In this document: positions 46,155-58,789 of the stretch, in pieces
Layout of the letters: every line of letters starts with the position of its first letter
Numbering within the stretch: the first letter of the stretch is position 1
Origin: Auanema rhodensis
Lineage: Eukaryota; Nematoda; Chromadorea; Rhabditida; Rhabditidae
Direction of reading: 5' to 3'
Assembly (NCBI GenBank): GCA_964057225.1
Contig: OZ059897.1
Span: forward strand, 14,074,001 to 14,138,000
DNA: 64,000 nucleotides
Notes under the pieces: generated by a model
Seen by the model: only the letters and a program-made list of their open reading frames with translations
Databases searched by the model: none
Told to the model about the DNA's origin: nothing
Translations under genes and position numbers: made by a program

Positions 46155-46471
46155 TATATATAAATACATTAATAGTATTTTTACAATTAAAATTGAGTAC
46201 TCGTATACAACTTTTGTACTTTGATTTAAATCTCTGTTGAGCTTCATGAGAATTTTTTTATATAATAATAATATTAAAAAATGAAAAAGTGTATCTGATA
46301 ACATGAAATGAAAAACTTTTCTTGATCTTTTTCTGAAAATGACATACCAATTTTCAGAAATGAACAGCTATTCTGAGAAAGCGAAAAATTCTAAGTAAGA
46401 AAATAATAATCATTGTTTATTAAATGAAAATTCTGTTGTCAAACTACTTTATCAATAAAATTTTCTGATGA
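46155..46471. other. Short intergenic stretch
   Basis: Downstream of the dehydrogenase gene on the minus strand. No gene or clear signal other than AT-rich sequence. Confidence 0.4.
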
Positions 46472-47729
46472 TTATAGTTCTTTGTGAGACATATAGACAC
46501 TGATGGAAGATCCACCATCAACAACCATAGAATGACCAACCACAAATCCAGAAACTTTTCTATCCGAAAGGAATAAAATAGCTTCAGCAATATCATTTGG
46601 TGTTCCTATAATATGAATTATATATTTATTAAATAATCAAAAATATTTATTATTCATACCTACTCTACCAAGAGGAATAGTGTGACGATCCTCAGCGAAT
46701 ACTTCATTCTTTAATAATTTTATTTATTTATTTTTTTTAAAGTTTCAAAATAATTTACCCAATCAATGTTTTTTCCTTGTTTCTGCATGATATCAGTCTC
46801 AACAGCTCCAGGACTGAAATATTTTAAATTTACTTTTCAATTGTATACTATATTCTATATACTTGACTGAATTAACACGAACTCCATCTTTGATATAATG
46901 AATTGCAAATGCGCGTGTAAGTTGATCAAGAGCTGACTTTGAAGCAGCGTAATAAGGAACGCTTGTCCACTTAAAAATTATAAATAAAAGTTTTTCTTTA
47001 ATTTCTTCTGTTAAGTTTGGTATTCATAGAAAGAAACATACAGCAATGCTAAGAGCTGCAATACTGGACACATTTACAATTTCTCCTTTAGATTTGATCA
47101 AAAATGGAAGAGCAGTCTTCATCAATTTGATTACACTAAAACTTATTATAAGTTTAAATTTTGAGAATATGAATTACGCTCTGGTATTCAATTGGATGAC
47201 GTAATCAAAACATTCAATATCTTGGTCAAAAGCATCAGTTTCAGTCATATCAGGAGCAACACCTCCGGCATTGTTGATCTAGAAGTAATACATGATAACG
47301 TCACATGGTTATTAAGATCGAATGTTTTCAATTTACCAGAACATCAATTCCTCCAAATTTAGCAACAGTATCATCAATGACTTTCTGCTGAACGGATTCG
47401 ATTGTCAAATCACCAAGAACTTCACAAATTCTATCTTCAGTTGATCCTGCTTGAAGAAGAAGCTTCTTTGTCTCCTATAAATGTTTAAATATGATTATAA
47501 ATCAAAATGAACTTTATTTCTTTAATGACAAACCTCTAAGCTTTCTGCTCGTCTTCCTGTGATAGTAACTTTAGCTCCTTCTTCGGCGAAGCGTTGAGCA
47601 GTAGCTCTACCAATTCCATTGCTGGATCCTTAAAAATTAAATAAAAACATTAGAATAAATATTTATAAAGTTTATTTCTTATTAATTACCTGTTACAATA
47701 ACAATTTTGTCTTGGAATCGTTTGCTCAT
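46472..47729 (-). CDS. Short-chain dehydrogenase/reductase (classical SDR)
   Basis: NAD(P)-dependent oxidoreductase of the classical SDR family, probably cytosolic. It starts MSKRFQDKIVIVT (47729). The cofactor motif TGSSNGIGR is completed across the first intron. AKVTITGRRAES follows, where Arg-Arg after the second strand suggests NADP preference. INNAGG is the structural motif, IVNVSSIAAL holds the catalytic Ser, YYAASKSALDQL holds the catalytic Tyr-x-x-x-Lys, and VNSVSPGAVETD is the usual PG motif after the active site. The end reads MVVDGGSS and then ISVYMSHKEL. Roughly eight exons of 60-200 bp are separated by short introns and join in frame. It resembles the nematode dhs genes of tropinone-reductase or 3-oxoacyl-reductase type. 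The substrate cannot be predicted. Confidence 0.9.
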
Positions 47730-50700
47730 CTTATTCTCTAAAAAACAAAATGAAATGAAAAATAAGGTTTGCTGTGAAATGAATGCGATAACAGCTGAAG
47801 AGCAACTATTTAAAGCAAAGAGTTGAAATACTATATATGTGATATTTCGTGCGAACAATCTTGTTCGACATAAAAGTTTCGAATAAACTTCAAATGTTCA
47901 CGAAATCGTTATATTTTGTTAAAAAACATGAAGATACGAATATCTTTGAAAAAGGTATTTATGTATAATATTAAAGAAGTTTTTAAACTGTTTTGTAGAA
48001 TTTCTTCATTTCTTGAATTTTCTGAAGAAGGTTGTAGACGAAAACTAATGTTTTATGAACGACTTGTTGAAAAACTTACACGAAACTTGATGTTAATTAT
48101 GCTATAAGTTTATAGTTGATGATTAGTTTCGTTATATCTAATTACAACTTTAACATATTTTATAATTTAGATATCAAGTTATTTTGTGTTAAATATTGTT
48201 ACATAAATGGTAACAAATGTATTCTGAAAAAAAATGAACAGAGATAGCATTCTTTCATTGAATAACATTTGAAAATATGGAGATACATCGAATATATACT
48301 GAATTTTGTGACGTCAATCTCTGATAGTATATACATATATGTACATAGTTTGTGTCCTATCTTTAGACAAAAACTTATATTAAGAAAAAAATGTGAATCA
48401 TTTTTAAATTAAAAGAAAATTAAATCTAAAATTAGTTTATAAATTGTGATCTATATATTGAATTTTGATAAGAATCTCTATTATCTTTAGCTGATAGACA
48501 CTATAAACAAAAAGTTTAATTCGTACTTCTAAGCTGATTTTGTGAATATAATCTATTAAATACTATAATAAATATATTATTTAAATTATATTTTATATTT
48601 ATTATTTATTATTTAAAATAATAAAATTTATTTGTCATCTAATTAAATTAATAAATATTCGTTTAATAAGAATTTTAATTGATGTTTGAAAAAATAAAAG
48701 AAAAACTTCATTTATGATTTTGAATTTTTGATTTCTTTACGTCATTAACGAAAATTTTGTTCATATCACATTGAACATACTATCATATTAACATATTATA
48801 GTAATCATGACAATACGATTTAAATAGATTTCATATTCTATTTTTTCTTTTTTTTTTAATAAATTTATAATAATAATTAATACTTTATTATAAAAATAAT
48901 ACTGTATATACATACATATACATATGTATACTGTAATCATAGAATTTATGATATCTATGAGAATCTTTTTAATTTTTTCATAAAGACAAGTAATCATAAT
49001 ATACTTTCCATATCAATAGATAGATGTTATTCAGTTTAATTTTAATTTCAGTTTAGTTGAAAGATATCATGAAAGCAGAGAAAGTATCCGCGTAGGTTAA
49101 TCAGAGGCTTGAGAAGATTTGTTAAGAGAAATATGAATAATTTCCATCTGAAGAGCAAGACAAGACAGAATTGCTCAAAACGAAAACGAATGACTATGGG
49201 AATACAAATTTTCAATTCAGATATATTCAGTTTACCAGCACGGCTAAAGCCCGATTTCTTCTTTGGCGTGCGAGCGTTGAAGTCGGATGATCGAGCTCTA
49301 TACAACTGAGCTCTGAACATTATTTTTGTTTTTGTGCTTGTAAACAAATTTGTTATATAACAAATATTTATTTAAAATATGTTAATAATATATTATTTTA
49401 TTGTTTTATTACTGTAAAAGATCAAATGGGATTTATATACATATTAGGATAATATAGGATTTCTATTAACTATAAATTTCAATAGAATATGAAATTATTT
49501 AAAATGTTCAATAGAATAATTAAGAAAAAATAAACAAATGTACTTCAAATGAAAGAAAAATATTGTAAAAATATATATTTAATTATATAAATTAGCATAA
49601 TAATACTTTTATCTGACGTTGAATTTTCACGCAACGTCAAATATATAATTTATTTTATTTAATTATAACAAAACGATTGTTCTTTATAATTAATATTTAA
49701 AGAACTACATATGTATATATTTAAAATTATTTATTAAATTAATAATTTAAACTTCAATGATTAGTATTATTAGTTCAAATATTACAATAAAAACAAATTT
49801 ATTACTTTTAATAATTATATTCATTGATGCTTATCATGAATTTAATTCAATTATATAAGACAAATCAATCAAATTTCTTGATCAATACCATTTTCAATAG
49901 CATACCAATTCATAGAATATGGGTAGTTCAGCTTATATTCTTATCTGATAATTTGTGAAAATAGTAACCGTAATCAGCACTGATTTACTACCAACAATCA
50001 GCATTTTTCCTGAAAGGTTATGAACTTTTAAATTATAATAATATTATGTTTTTTATATAATTTAAATTAATAATTGATTTATTATTATTTTTGTTTGAAA
50101 TTATTATTTTCTTCTTCTTAATTATAATAACTGATATTTTTTTGTGAATTTTAATTTTTAAAAATTTAAATTAATAAATACGAATAAGATCTAAGCTTAG
50201 TTTTATCTGTTCATTTCATAATTATATGTATAAAATATTTTATTTCATTTATTATTTATGAAAAATGATCATTTTAATCTTTTCCAGTTCAATATTTCTT
50301 TGAAATTGCATCTGTTAAAATCAAAAGATTAAAGAATGCAATTAGAATTAAAATCATTTTTATCTTTGAAGATAATTGGACATTGAATTTTAAAAATTGA
50401 AAAGAAATATAAAAATCATAAAGAATATGAATTGATAGCAAAGACATTTTTCCTTCTAATCTTTATAAAACGTTTCTTCAAAAAACTGGAGTTTTAACTT
50501 TTTTTTATTGACCGAACTGCATTCAATCATCTAATGGCAAATAGGGTAACATCCAACAAACATGCTTATTCTTACTGCTCCACACATAGAATCAATAATC
50601 TTCTCTCATTTTTTAATCTTAAATATAAAGCATTTTTACTGTTTTTTCACCTCTTGCATTTTTCAGAAATTCAGTTTTCCTAAGAAAAGTTGTAAAATGA

Positions 50701-51707
50701 CCAATCTGATGATTAATAGAATTTCAATATTTTCTGAAATAGATGTTATGATCATTTTCTGAAGTTTTAATAAAAGTTTTATATTGTATTCTTATATCTT
50801 TTTTTTCTGGATACTAGTACTGTCTTACTATATACGTGTATATAAAATATAAAATATAATAATTATTATGTACTTTTTCAATGAATATATTTCAAAAATT
50901 CATTATAATGTCTTCTATTTGTTTATCAAAATTATTCAAATTGAGGTATGTCGAATATACGAAGTATCGAGTACAAGCATGTATCAACGACTGATAATAC
51001 TAATAAGGTTAGTTTATACGATTTTTAAAAAAAAAGTTTTTTTATTTTACAATAACATATCATATGATTGAGAAAAAAATTAAATTTTGAATTAAGTAGG
51101 TATACGTAGCACCGAAAATGCACCCAAATATCAATAATATTTGTACTGAAGTGTAGACTAGATCGAACTTTAAAATAAAACCTTGTAAATGATAATTCTA
51201 AAACTGGTAAAACACAATTTATTATAATTAAGGCTTTTATTGGTTTTATGTCACTCCTCTATTAAGCTTTATTAACCTGTATAAGTCTAAAAGACACAGA
51301 ACATATGTATCTAGTATTGTTCGAGAATTAGGCTTGAAGCGTAGAGTATTTGGAGACTCAGGGTACTTCATGGAAAATCACAATAAACATTTGTTAAAAA
51401 TTTATATATTTGCTAAAAAATGAAACCGATAAAAACCATAATTAATTATATTATATATTATAGAATAATATTAGAATTTATAATTTGCTTAAATCAGAGT
51501 TTAAAATAAATTTTTAAACTCTGCAAAACAATATGTTTATTGAAATATAAGTATATATATAATGGATATCTTCTATCTATAATAATCGTTTATAGATGAT
51601 AATCTATTTATAAACATATATATATTATTTACATTAATATAAATAAATAAATACAAATTACTTATCATATAACGTCTTCATTACAGATAATATCGCCAAC
51701 AATATCT
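47730..51707. other. 4-kb intergenic stretch
   Basis: Very AT-rich with no gene I can support. The first 150 bases should include the dehydrogenase promoter. A tRNA-like D-arm string occurs on the minus strand near 49250-49315. Small open stretches at 47916-48107, 49048-49347, 50562-50762 and 50868-51071 have low-complexity composition and no motif. Confidence 0.5.
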
Positions 51708-53723
51708 ATGAAGGATTACTATAGGCTACTAGCAATCTCCTGTACTCTTTCTTTTTCAGTCAATTTCCAGGTTCAAATTTGAATTTAACTTGTTTTGATT
51801 TTAATTTATTCATAGTATGCATTTTCATCAACATACACTAATTCAGCAGTTAATAGTTTTCAAAATTTTATCAATGAATCTGCTGAGCTACGTGGATATT
51901 CTTTCACAGGTTAATAGTTTCTTAGAATTATTTTGTAAATTAATATAATTATTTAATTAAAGAAGATCAATATTCATTTTTCTGGAATATTATTGTGAAT
52001 GTATGGTTTGTGGGATTCTTAATTGGAATTTGGTTGGGACGATGGCTTACTGATCATTTGGGTCGCAAACGTATGTCTATCTAGATAAACAACTATAAAA
52101 ACTTCTAAATCTTCTAAATTCAAATATTTATTTTTCATCAAAAAGAAATTAACTTGAACTATATTTTTGCTTTTAATTCAACAAAAATTGGAAAAAAATG
52201 AATTATCTAGATGTTTAAGCTTTATAAAGTATTTGCTTCTGTGTTGGATCACTGAATTTTGCAAATATTTCCAAATTCTGTATGTTTCAGCTGCATTTTT
52301 TGTTGGAAATGGTTTCAATGTAATTGGTTCTATACTAGTTTGTTTATCAATTGTAATATATGAACCAATTCTATTACTATTTGGAAGATTAATAAGTAGT
52401 ATTGCAACTTCTATATCATATTGTTCATTAATTCTATATCTACAGGTATAATTATTTAAATTTTTATAAATATTTTTACTTATAATTATAGGAAATTGCA
52501 CCAAGTGGTGCAAAAGGTTCAACAAGTTGTCTTAATGGATGTATCTATTCATTAATATCTATACTTGGTATTACATTAGGAAATGATGAATTACTTGGAA
52601 AACATTTAGCTTATTATCTTGGATTTGGAATACTTCCATGTAATATAATATTTAAAATAAATTAAAATTATATTTTAAAATTTTAGGTATTTTTAGTTAT
52701 GTTGTGATATTCTTTTTACCAGAAACTCCAAAATATCTGGCTTCTCGACAAAAACTTGATAAAGCTGAAGATTCTATTATTTTCTATCATGGAAACTCAT
52801 GTAATGCTCCAAGTACTCTAAAAATAATTCAAAATGTTTTAATAATTTTTAAATATTTAAAATAATTTTTATTATATTTCAGGATATTGATAGTGCTGAT
52901 TCAGATAAGAAACCAAAACTGTTAGATCTTGTAAGAAAACCTCATCTTCGTAATGCTCTTTTGTTATCTTTAGCTGCTATTCAAGTAATTTATTTGAATT
53001 AAAAACATTTTTAAAAAATATTTTTAATTTTAGAATACAGTTGCATTATGGACAATATTATTATCATCAACATATTATTTAGAAGAAACAGGAGTTGATC
53101 ATCATATAGCTCAATGGAGTAGCACAGTTATGGCTATAGCTTATTTCTGTGGAACATCAACTGGTGTTCTAACTATTGAAAAGTAAAAAATTTACATTTT
53201 CTTTTAAATAATTGAATTCATATAGATATGGAAGAAGACCTTTACTTATTTGGTCAAATATTATCAATATGCTTTCACTTATTTTCTTTACTTTATTTGC
53301 AAAAATGGATTTTTATATGCCAGGAATTAAATATGGTTGTTTGCCGATGTTGGCTTTATTTGGATGGTCGTTTGGGTTTGTTTAAGTCTTTTCTTTTCCA
53401 AAAATTTTAAATCTTCTAAAATTCTTATATAAATAATATTTTCCAGCTGGGCTGTTGGACCTGTAGCTCGATTTATTGCTGCTGAGCTTACGCCTACAAA
53501 GTATCGAAGTTTGATGACAGCAGTAGTTTTCTCTGAAAATACTGTAATCAACGTGATTACAGCGTTTGCATGTCGTCCACTTTTTCATATAATTGGACCA
53601 TATGCCTTTTGTTTGTTATATGTATTTCCCTCAATATTTTGTTTATTATATATGATTGTTTATTTACCTGAAACAAAAGGCCGGGAAATATCAGAAATAG
53701 TTACAATTTTAAAAAATCAATAA
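51708..53723 (+). CDS. Major facilitator transporter of the SLC2/sugar-porter type
   Basis: Twelve-helix membrane transporter in about nine exons. It starts MKDYYRLLAISCTLSF with helix 1. The extracellular loop contains AVNSFQNFINESAELR. Helix 2 ends LIGIWLGRWLTDHLGRK, the D-x-x-GRK signature after helix 2, continued in the next exon by PAFFVGNGFNVIG. Helix 4/5 has GRLISSIATSISY, followed by EIAPSGAKG in the place of the E-x-SP-x-x-RG motif. FFLPETPKYL matches the PESPRYL motif after helix 6. The second half shows YGRRPLLIW, GPVARFIAAEL and the final PETKGR signature. Helix count and motifs match sugar porters, but the QLS/QQ sugar-contact residues are not conserved as far as I can see, so the substrate may not be a hexose. 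Ends ILKNQ. Confidence 0.85.
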
Positions 53724-53943
53724 TTAAAATATATTAATTATATATTAATTATAATAATTTTGTTTAATAATATATTTATTTATAAAATAAATATAAAATT
53801 TAGGAAAAAAATTTATTGAAGATCTTCATATTTTATTAAAAAAATATAAATTTTATGTCTTATTTTTTGTTGTTTGAAAATTAATGCAGGATAATATTAT
53901 GTATTCTTATAAATTATTAAAATAAAGTTTTAACAAAGTTTCA
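53724..53943. other. Short AT-rich intergenic stretch
   Basis: 3' flank of the transporter with several AATAAA-type strings (for example near 53785 and 53921) usable as polyadenylation signals. Confidence 0.4.
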
Positions 53944-54205
53944 TTAATTCAAGTAATTTCCATTTGGTTTGACATAGTTTTGCCAAAGTTCCATCAGATT
54001 GTCAAGTCAAAAAATCCTGGCTCCTCGATCTGATGAATTGATCGAACTCGACCTCCACTCCTTCTTGTTTGGTGAACAGTTTCTTGTTGAAGAATTCGTG
54101 AAGATGTATGAAAAAGTGGAAGTCTATAGATGCAACATCCGGAGAATAAGCAGGATAAGTAGCAGCCTAGTTCACTGATCTTCAGAAGCCTCTGTTGACT
54201 AAAGA
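53944..54205 (-). mobile_element. Mariner-type transposase remnant
   Basis: Minus-strand pieces match the C-terminal third of mariner transposases. LLKISELG appears in one frame, then YPAYSPDVASIDFHFF, which holds the catalytic SPD-x-x-x-x-D motif of DD34D enzymes, then KKLFTKQEGVEVEFDQFI and SQDFLT followed by a stop. The typical terminus LWQNYVKPNGNYLN appears in another frame. At least two frameshifts and a stop show it is dead. No terminal repeats were located. Confidence 0.8.
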
Positions 54206-54671
54206 GGACCCATTTTTTCCCAGTAAAGAAAAAAATCAACAACATTAAAAGTTTAATAAATTAATTAAAAAATATGAAATCTTTGTGTAAACTTTCTAAA
54301 TAAATTAAAAAAAACATATATTGGAAAACCTGCATTGATTTTCGAACAACCTAAAGTTTTCATAGTTATTTTATATTTTTTAAGTATTAAGCTATTAATG
54401 TAAAATTTTATAATAATTTAATTATTAAATTATTACAGATAAATATATAAGAATTTAAATTCTTGTATATCACCTATGTATGATTTTTTCTTTTTTTCTT
54501 CGAAAATGTTTTTTGATTATTAGAAAAAATAACTTTTTTCCCTTTCATTTAGCTATCTACTAATTCATTATTATCTTTATTCTTTTCTCTATCCGGTAGA
54601 AACCTCATGAAATCAATTTCTTATCAAATATATAATCATAACGATAAGATCTAGTCTGTAACAGAGTCGTC
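54206..54671. other. Intergenic upstream of the lipase cluster
   Basis: AT-rich sequence with a TAACGATAAGATC segment about 20-40 bases before the first lipase ATG. GATAA-type sites (agataa, gataag) are common in promoters of nematode intestinal genes because they bind ELT-2-type GATA factors; the role here is inferred. Confidence 0.35.
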
Positions 54672-56386
54672 ATGCTACGGGGTATGTTGGAAAGTTTTTT
54701 TTAGTTTTATTTATTTTTGAATTTTCATGTTGAATTAAAAGAAAATTTATTGTTATAGTGTTTGTTGTTTTAACCATTTTTGGTTTGGCTGCTGCCTCAT
54801 TAAAGGATCTTGGTTATCCCAATTGGTCATGTAGCTCAAATGTTATGAAGAGGTTCGTTTTAAAAAAAAATTATATAATAGTATACGAATAGTATTTAGA
54901 AGTGCTAAAGTTCCTACAAACGTTAATTCTGTTCGTTTTGGAGATATTAAAGTTATTGGAGCTCTTGGTGATTCTCTAACTGTATGTTTAATAGTTGTCT
55001 TCAGATATAATTTCTGATCTTCTCTCTAGGCTGCTAATGGAGCTGGTGCTCAACCTGGTGATGCTCTTGCTGTAATTCTTCAATACAGAGGATTAGCTTT
55101 CCAAATTGGAGGAGATAAAAGCCTTGATGAACATGTAACAATTACAAGTAAAATCTTTAAAAAGAATAATATTTAATATTTTTGTACAATTTAGATATTT
55201 TGAAGAAATTTAATCCTAATCTTGTTGGCTATTCAAAAGGAATAGGATCAGCTAATGTTTGGGAGGTTAATAATAATAATAATATATTTATTTTGAAATA
55301 TATATATGATAGGTATCTGAATTCAATCAAGCTATCCCAGGAGCTGAAACTAGAGATATTATTGGACAAGCTCGTGTATTAGTTCAGCTTATGAAGAAAC
55401 ATGCACAGGCAATATTTCAATAAGTTTAAAAGTATACAAATTGGTTTAAGGTTAATATCAAGAATGATTGGAAATTGGTAAATATCTTCATTGGAGCTAA
55501 CGATATGTGTGCTTATTGTGATACAAATGGAACTGTAAATGCTAAGTTTTATATTCCAATTATCATGTATGCTTCAGGGAGCTTATGATCCAATGGTTTT
55601 CAAGCAAAATATTATCACAGCTGTTCAAATCTTGAAGGACAACCTTCCAAGGTTTGATAAAGAACTTGAAGAAAATATATTTATAACATACATTTTAGAA
55701 CTATTGTTTCACTTACTGGAATGATGGATATGGGAATGCTTAGAAAAATTGATAAGAAAAAATATTTCTGTGATGGACTTCATGTGTAAGAAAATTTATT
55801 TTTTAAAGAAAAAATAAAAAAATAATTTTCAGTTTCGAATGCCCATGTGAAAAAAGATTATCATTCACTAACGACGATATCTCATATGCTTGTAGACGTG
55901 AAATGGTTGCTTACTCTCTTATTGGCTTTATTTCAATTTTTTTTAATTCAGGCTGCTGAGCAACAGATTCAAGATTCTGGAATATTTGATACAACTGATG
56001 ATTTTACTTTTGTTATTCAACCATTTTTGAATAATATTCATGTTCCACCAATGGTAATATATAAATATATTTTATTTTAATTTATTTTTCTTTTAGACTC
56101 CCGATGGAGAAGTTGATATGACATGGTTTGCTCCTGATTGTTTCCATTTCTCTCAACTTGGACATTCCAATATTGGTAAACATCTTTGGAATACCATCAT
56201 TCAACCAGTTGGATCAAAACAAACTAGTGTCAATTTATCTGATCCATCTATTCCATTGAACTGTCCAACTGATGTAAGTATTCATTTAATTTAATTACAG
56301 TAATCTATTATTTACAGAGTTGCCCATTCTTCCGAACAGTCAAAAATAGTAAAGATTGTTCAAAATATATGACCAAAGCTGCTTAA
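54672..56386 (+). CDS. Secreted phospholipase B1-like GDSL lipase, copy 1
   Basis: Predicted secreted lipase/phospholipase of about 370 residues in the PLB1 branch of GDSL hydrolases. Signal peptide MLRVFVVLTIFGLAAAS. Block I is KVIGALGDSLTAANGAG with the nucleophile Ser. The oxyanion-hole Asn block is IFIGANDMCAYC. The C-terminal block is APDCFHFSQLGH with the catalytic Asp and His. Mature protein has several Cys (SCSS, CAYC, FCDG, CPC) typical of disulfides. About twelve exons join in frame; one intron appears to use a GC donor (HAQ, then gcaata near 55408). This is the first of three tandem paralogues, only 254 bp from the next. C. elegans relatives are mostly intestinal or secreted. Activity on phospholipids is inferred from the family. 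Confidence 0.88.
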
Positions 56387-56640
56387 TTATAAAATAAAAT
56401 AATTAATAAGTTGAAATATATTGTTTATAAAGTAAATAAAATGTTTTTTTTTCATAATTATATACATATATACATATCAGTAACAAACTAAATTCAATTT
56501 ATAAAATCATTTAAATTGAAATGTTTTTGAAATTTGTTCTAATCAAACACAATCTTTAATTAATTTTATCTTTTTATTATAATTATCAACTATTATAATT
56601 ATTGATACGATTTATTGCGATCTCTGCACTACTACTAACA

Positions 56641-58431
56641 ATGCTTCGAGGTATTTTTAAATATTTTCATTTTAATTAATTAATATTTGATTCAGAAATA
56701 TTTCTTTTTGCATTGTTATCACATGTAATATTAGCTATACTTCCGGATCTTGGTGCTCCTGGCTGGACATGTGGCGAAAATTTAATGAAACCGTAGAAAT
56801 CACATGATTACAATTTTAATTTTCCTTCTTCATATCTATTTCAGAAGTAAAATAATTCCGAAATCAGCACATGCTGTTCGATTTGGTGATATTAAAATAG
56901 TTGCTGCTCTAGGAGATTCTCTCACGGTACTTAACATTACATGAAAATGTATTGTGAATTCATGTTCAGGCTGCTAATGGAGCTGGAGCTGAACCTGGTG
57001 ATGCTCTTGCTGTAATTCTTCAATACAGAGGATTAGCTTTCCAAATTGGAGGAGATAAAAGCCTTGATGAACATATTACCATTCCAAGTTTTTAAAAACT
57101 TTTTTTTTGAATGGAAATATATGATATATTCAGACGTACTCAGAAAATTTAATCCACACATCTTCGGTTTCTCTAATGGCATTGGGCCCGCAAACGTGTG
57201 GGAGGTTTTGTCTCCAAATATTAATTGAATGTAAATTATATTCTCTCACATTAAAGGTTTCACGATTGAATCAGGGAATACCCGGAGCTGAATCAGGCAA
57301 TTTACCTGCCCAAGCTCGAGCCTTAGTATCTCTCATGAAAAGCCATTCTGAAGTAAAATATTAATATATTTTTATAGAAAAAACTAAAATTTCTCAGATA
57401 AATGTGAAAGAAGATTGGAAATTAGTAAATATCTTTATTGGAGCTAATGATATATGTGGATGGTGTAACTCAAATGGAACAGTAATCTTAATTATTGTTT
57501 TTTTTAAATTTCGTATACTTAGGGAATGCATTCAAATGAGAAATTTAAACAAAATTTAATTGATACATTAAATGTTTTAAGAGATAATTTACCAAGGTTT
57601 GTTATAATATAATTAAAGAAATATATTCTTTTAATTTAGAACAATTGTTTCTTTAACTGGAATGTTAGATATGACGATGGTACGTCGTATAGATAAGGGT
57701 CAAGCATTTTGTGATGGGCTCCACGTGTTAGTTTATGAAATCAAAAAATCTAGTTTGCTTCTTTAAAAAGAAATCAACAAGAAATTTAATCTTTGATATA
57801 AAAATTATTATTTTATATCAAAAATATATATTTATATTATATAATATTAAGCTTTGAATGTAGCTGTGAAAAGAATCCTAATTTTCCGGATTCATTGATG
57901 CGTACAGCTTGTCAAAACTTCATGGTAATATTAAAAGAAAAAGAAATATTTGTGTTATGATAGAATATGTTTAAGAGAGCAGAGGAAGAAATACAAGATT
58001 CTGGAATATTTGATACAACTGATGATTTTACTTTTGTTATTCAACCATTTTTGAATAATATTCATGTTCCACCAATGGTATATTTCTATAATATAATAGA
58101 AAATTCAAAAGTATTTCAATAAGAAATCTGATGGAGAAGTTGATTTGACATGGTTTGCTCCTGATTGTTTCCATTTCTCTCAACTTGGGCATGCAAATAT
58201 TGGTAAACATCTTTGGAATACTATTCTACAGCCCGTAGGATATAAGCAGACTAGTGTCAATTTGTCTGATACATCTATTCCATTACATTGTCCAAATGAT
58301 GTTTGTAAATTTAAATTTATTTAAAATTTATTCTTTTACTATTGAAATCCATTTATTCATTTTTTTTTCAGAATTGCCCTTTCTTTCCAACAAGGAAAAA
58401 TGTGAACATAGATTGTGTTAAATTATCTTGA
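56641..58431 (+). CDS. Secreted phospholipase B1-like GDSL lipase, copy 2
   Basis: Second tandem paralogue, about 375 residues. Signal peptide MLRRNIFLFALLSHVILA. GDSLTAANGAGAEPGDALAV is block I, FIGANDICGWC the Asn block, and APDCFHFSQLGHANIGKHL the Asp/His block. Exons and intron positions match copy 1. The central exon (RALVSLMKSHSE) and the following intron are almost identical to copy 3, while the block-I exon is almost identical to copy 1, so the gene is a conversion mosaic. Ends NIDCVKLS at TGA. Clear open frame across about twelve exons. Confidence 0.88.
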
Positions 58432-58789
58432 ATAGTCTATTCAAACTACAATTTTCGCAAAAAAAATATTTTTATTTGATGTTCAATTTTATAATTAAAA
58501 GAATAAAGATTACAATTAATTTAATGAATTCTTATAAATCTTATCCGGAAATACGAACTTACATGGGAAACATGAGGTAACATAAAAAATTATTTGTATA
58601 ATTTGAATTTAAAGAGGATAAAATATAAATATGTATGATTTTTTCAATTTTTTGTACTCTTGTTATTCTTTTTAATATATTCTATAACATAAATAGTTCA
58701 TTATTATTACTATTCTTATGTATAGAAGTATATAAAAGGATCAGATTTTTATAATTTCGAAATACTACAGTTTTATTTCTGAATTAATC

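Noticed and set aside
47716-47729. Possible ER-retrieval or peroxisomal tail on the dehydrogenase (ends SHKEL at the gene's other end)
   Set aside because: HKEL fits neither the KDEL-type consensus well nor the SKL-type PTS1, so no localisation was claimed.
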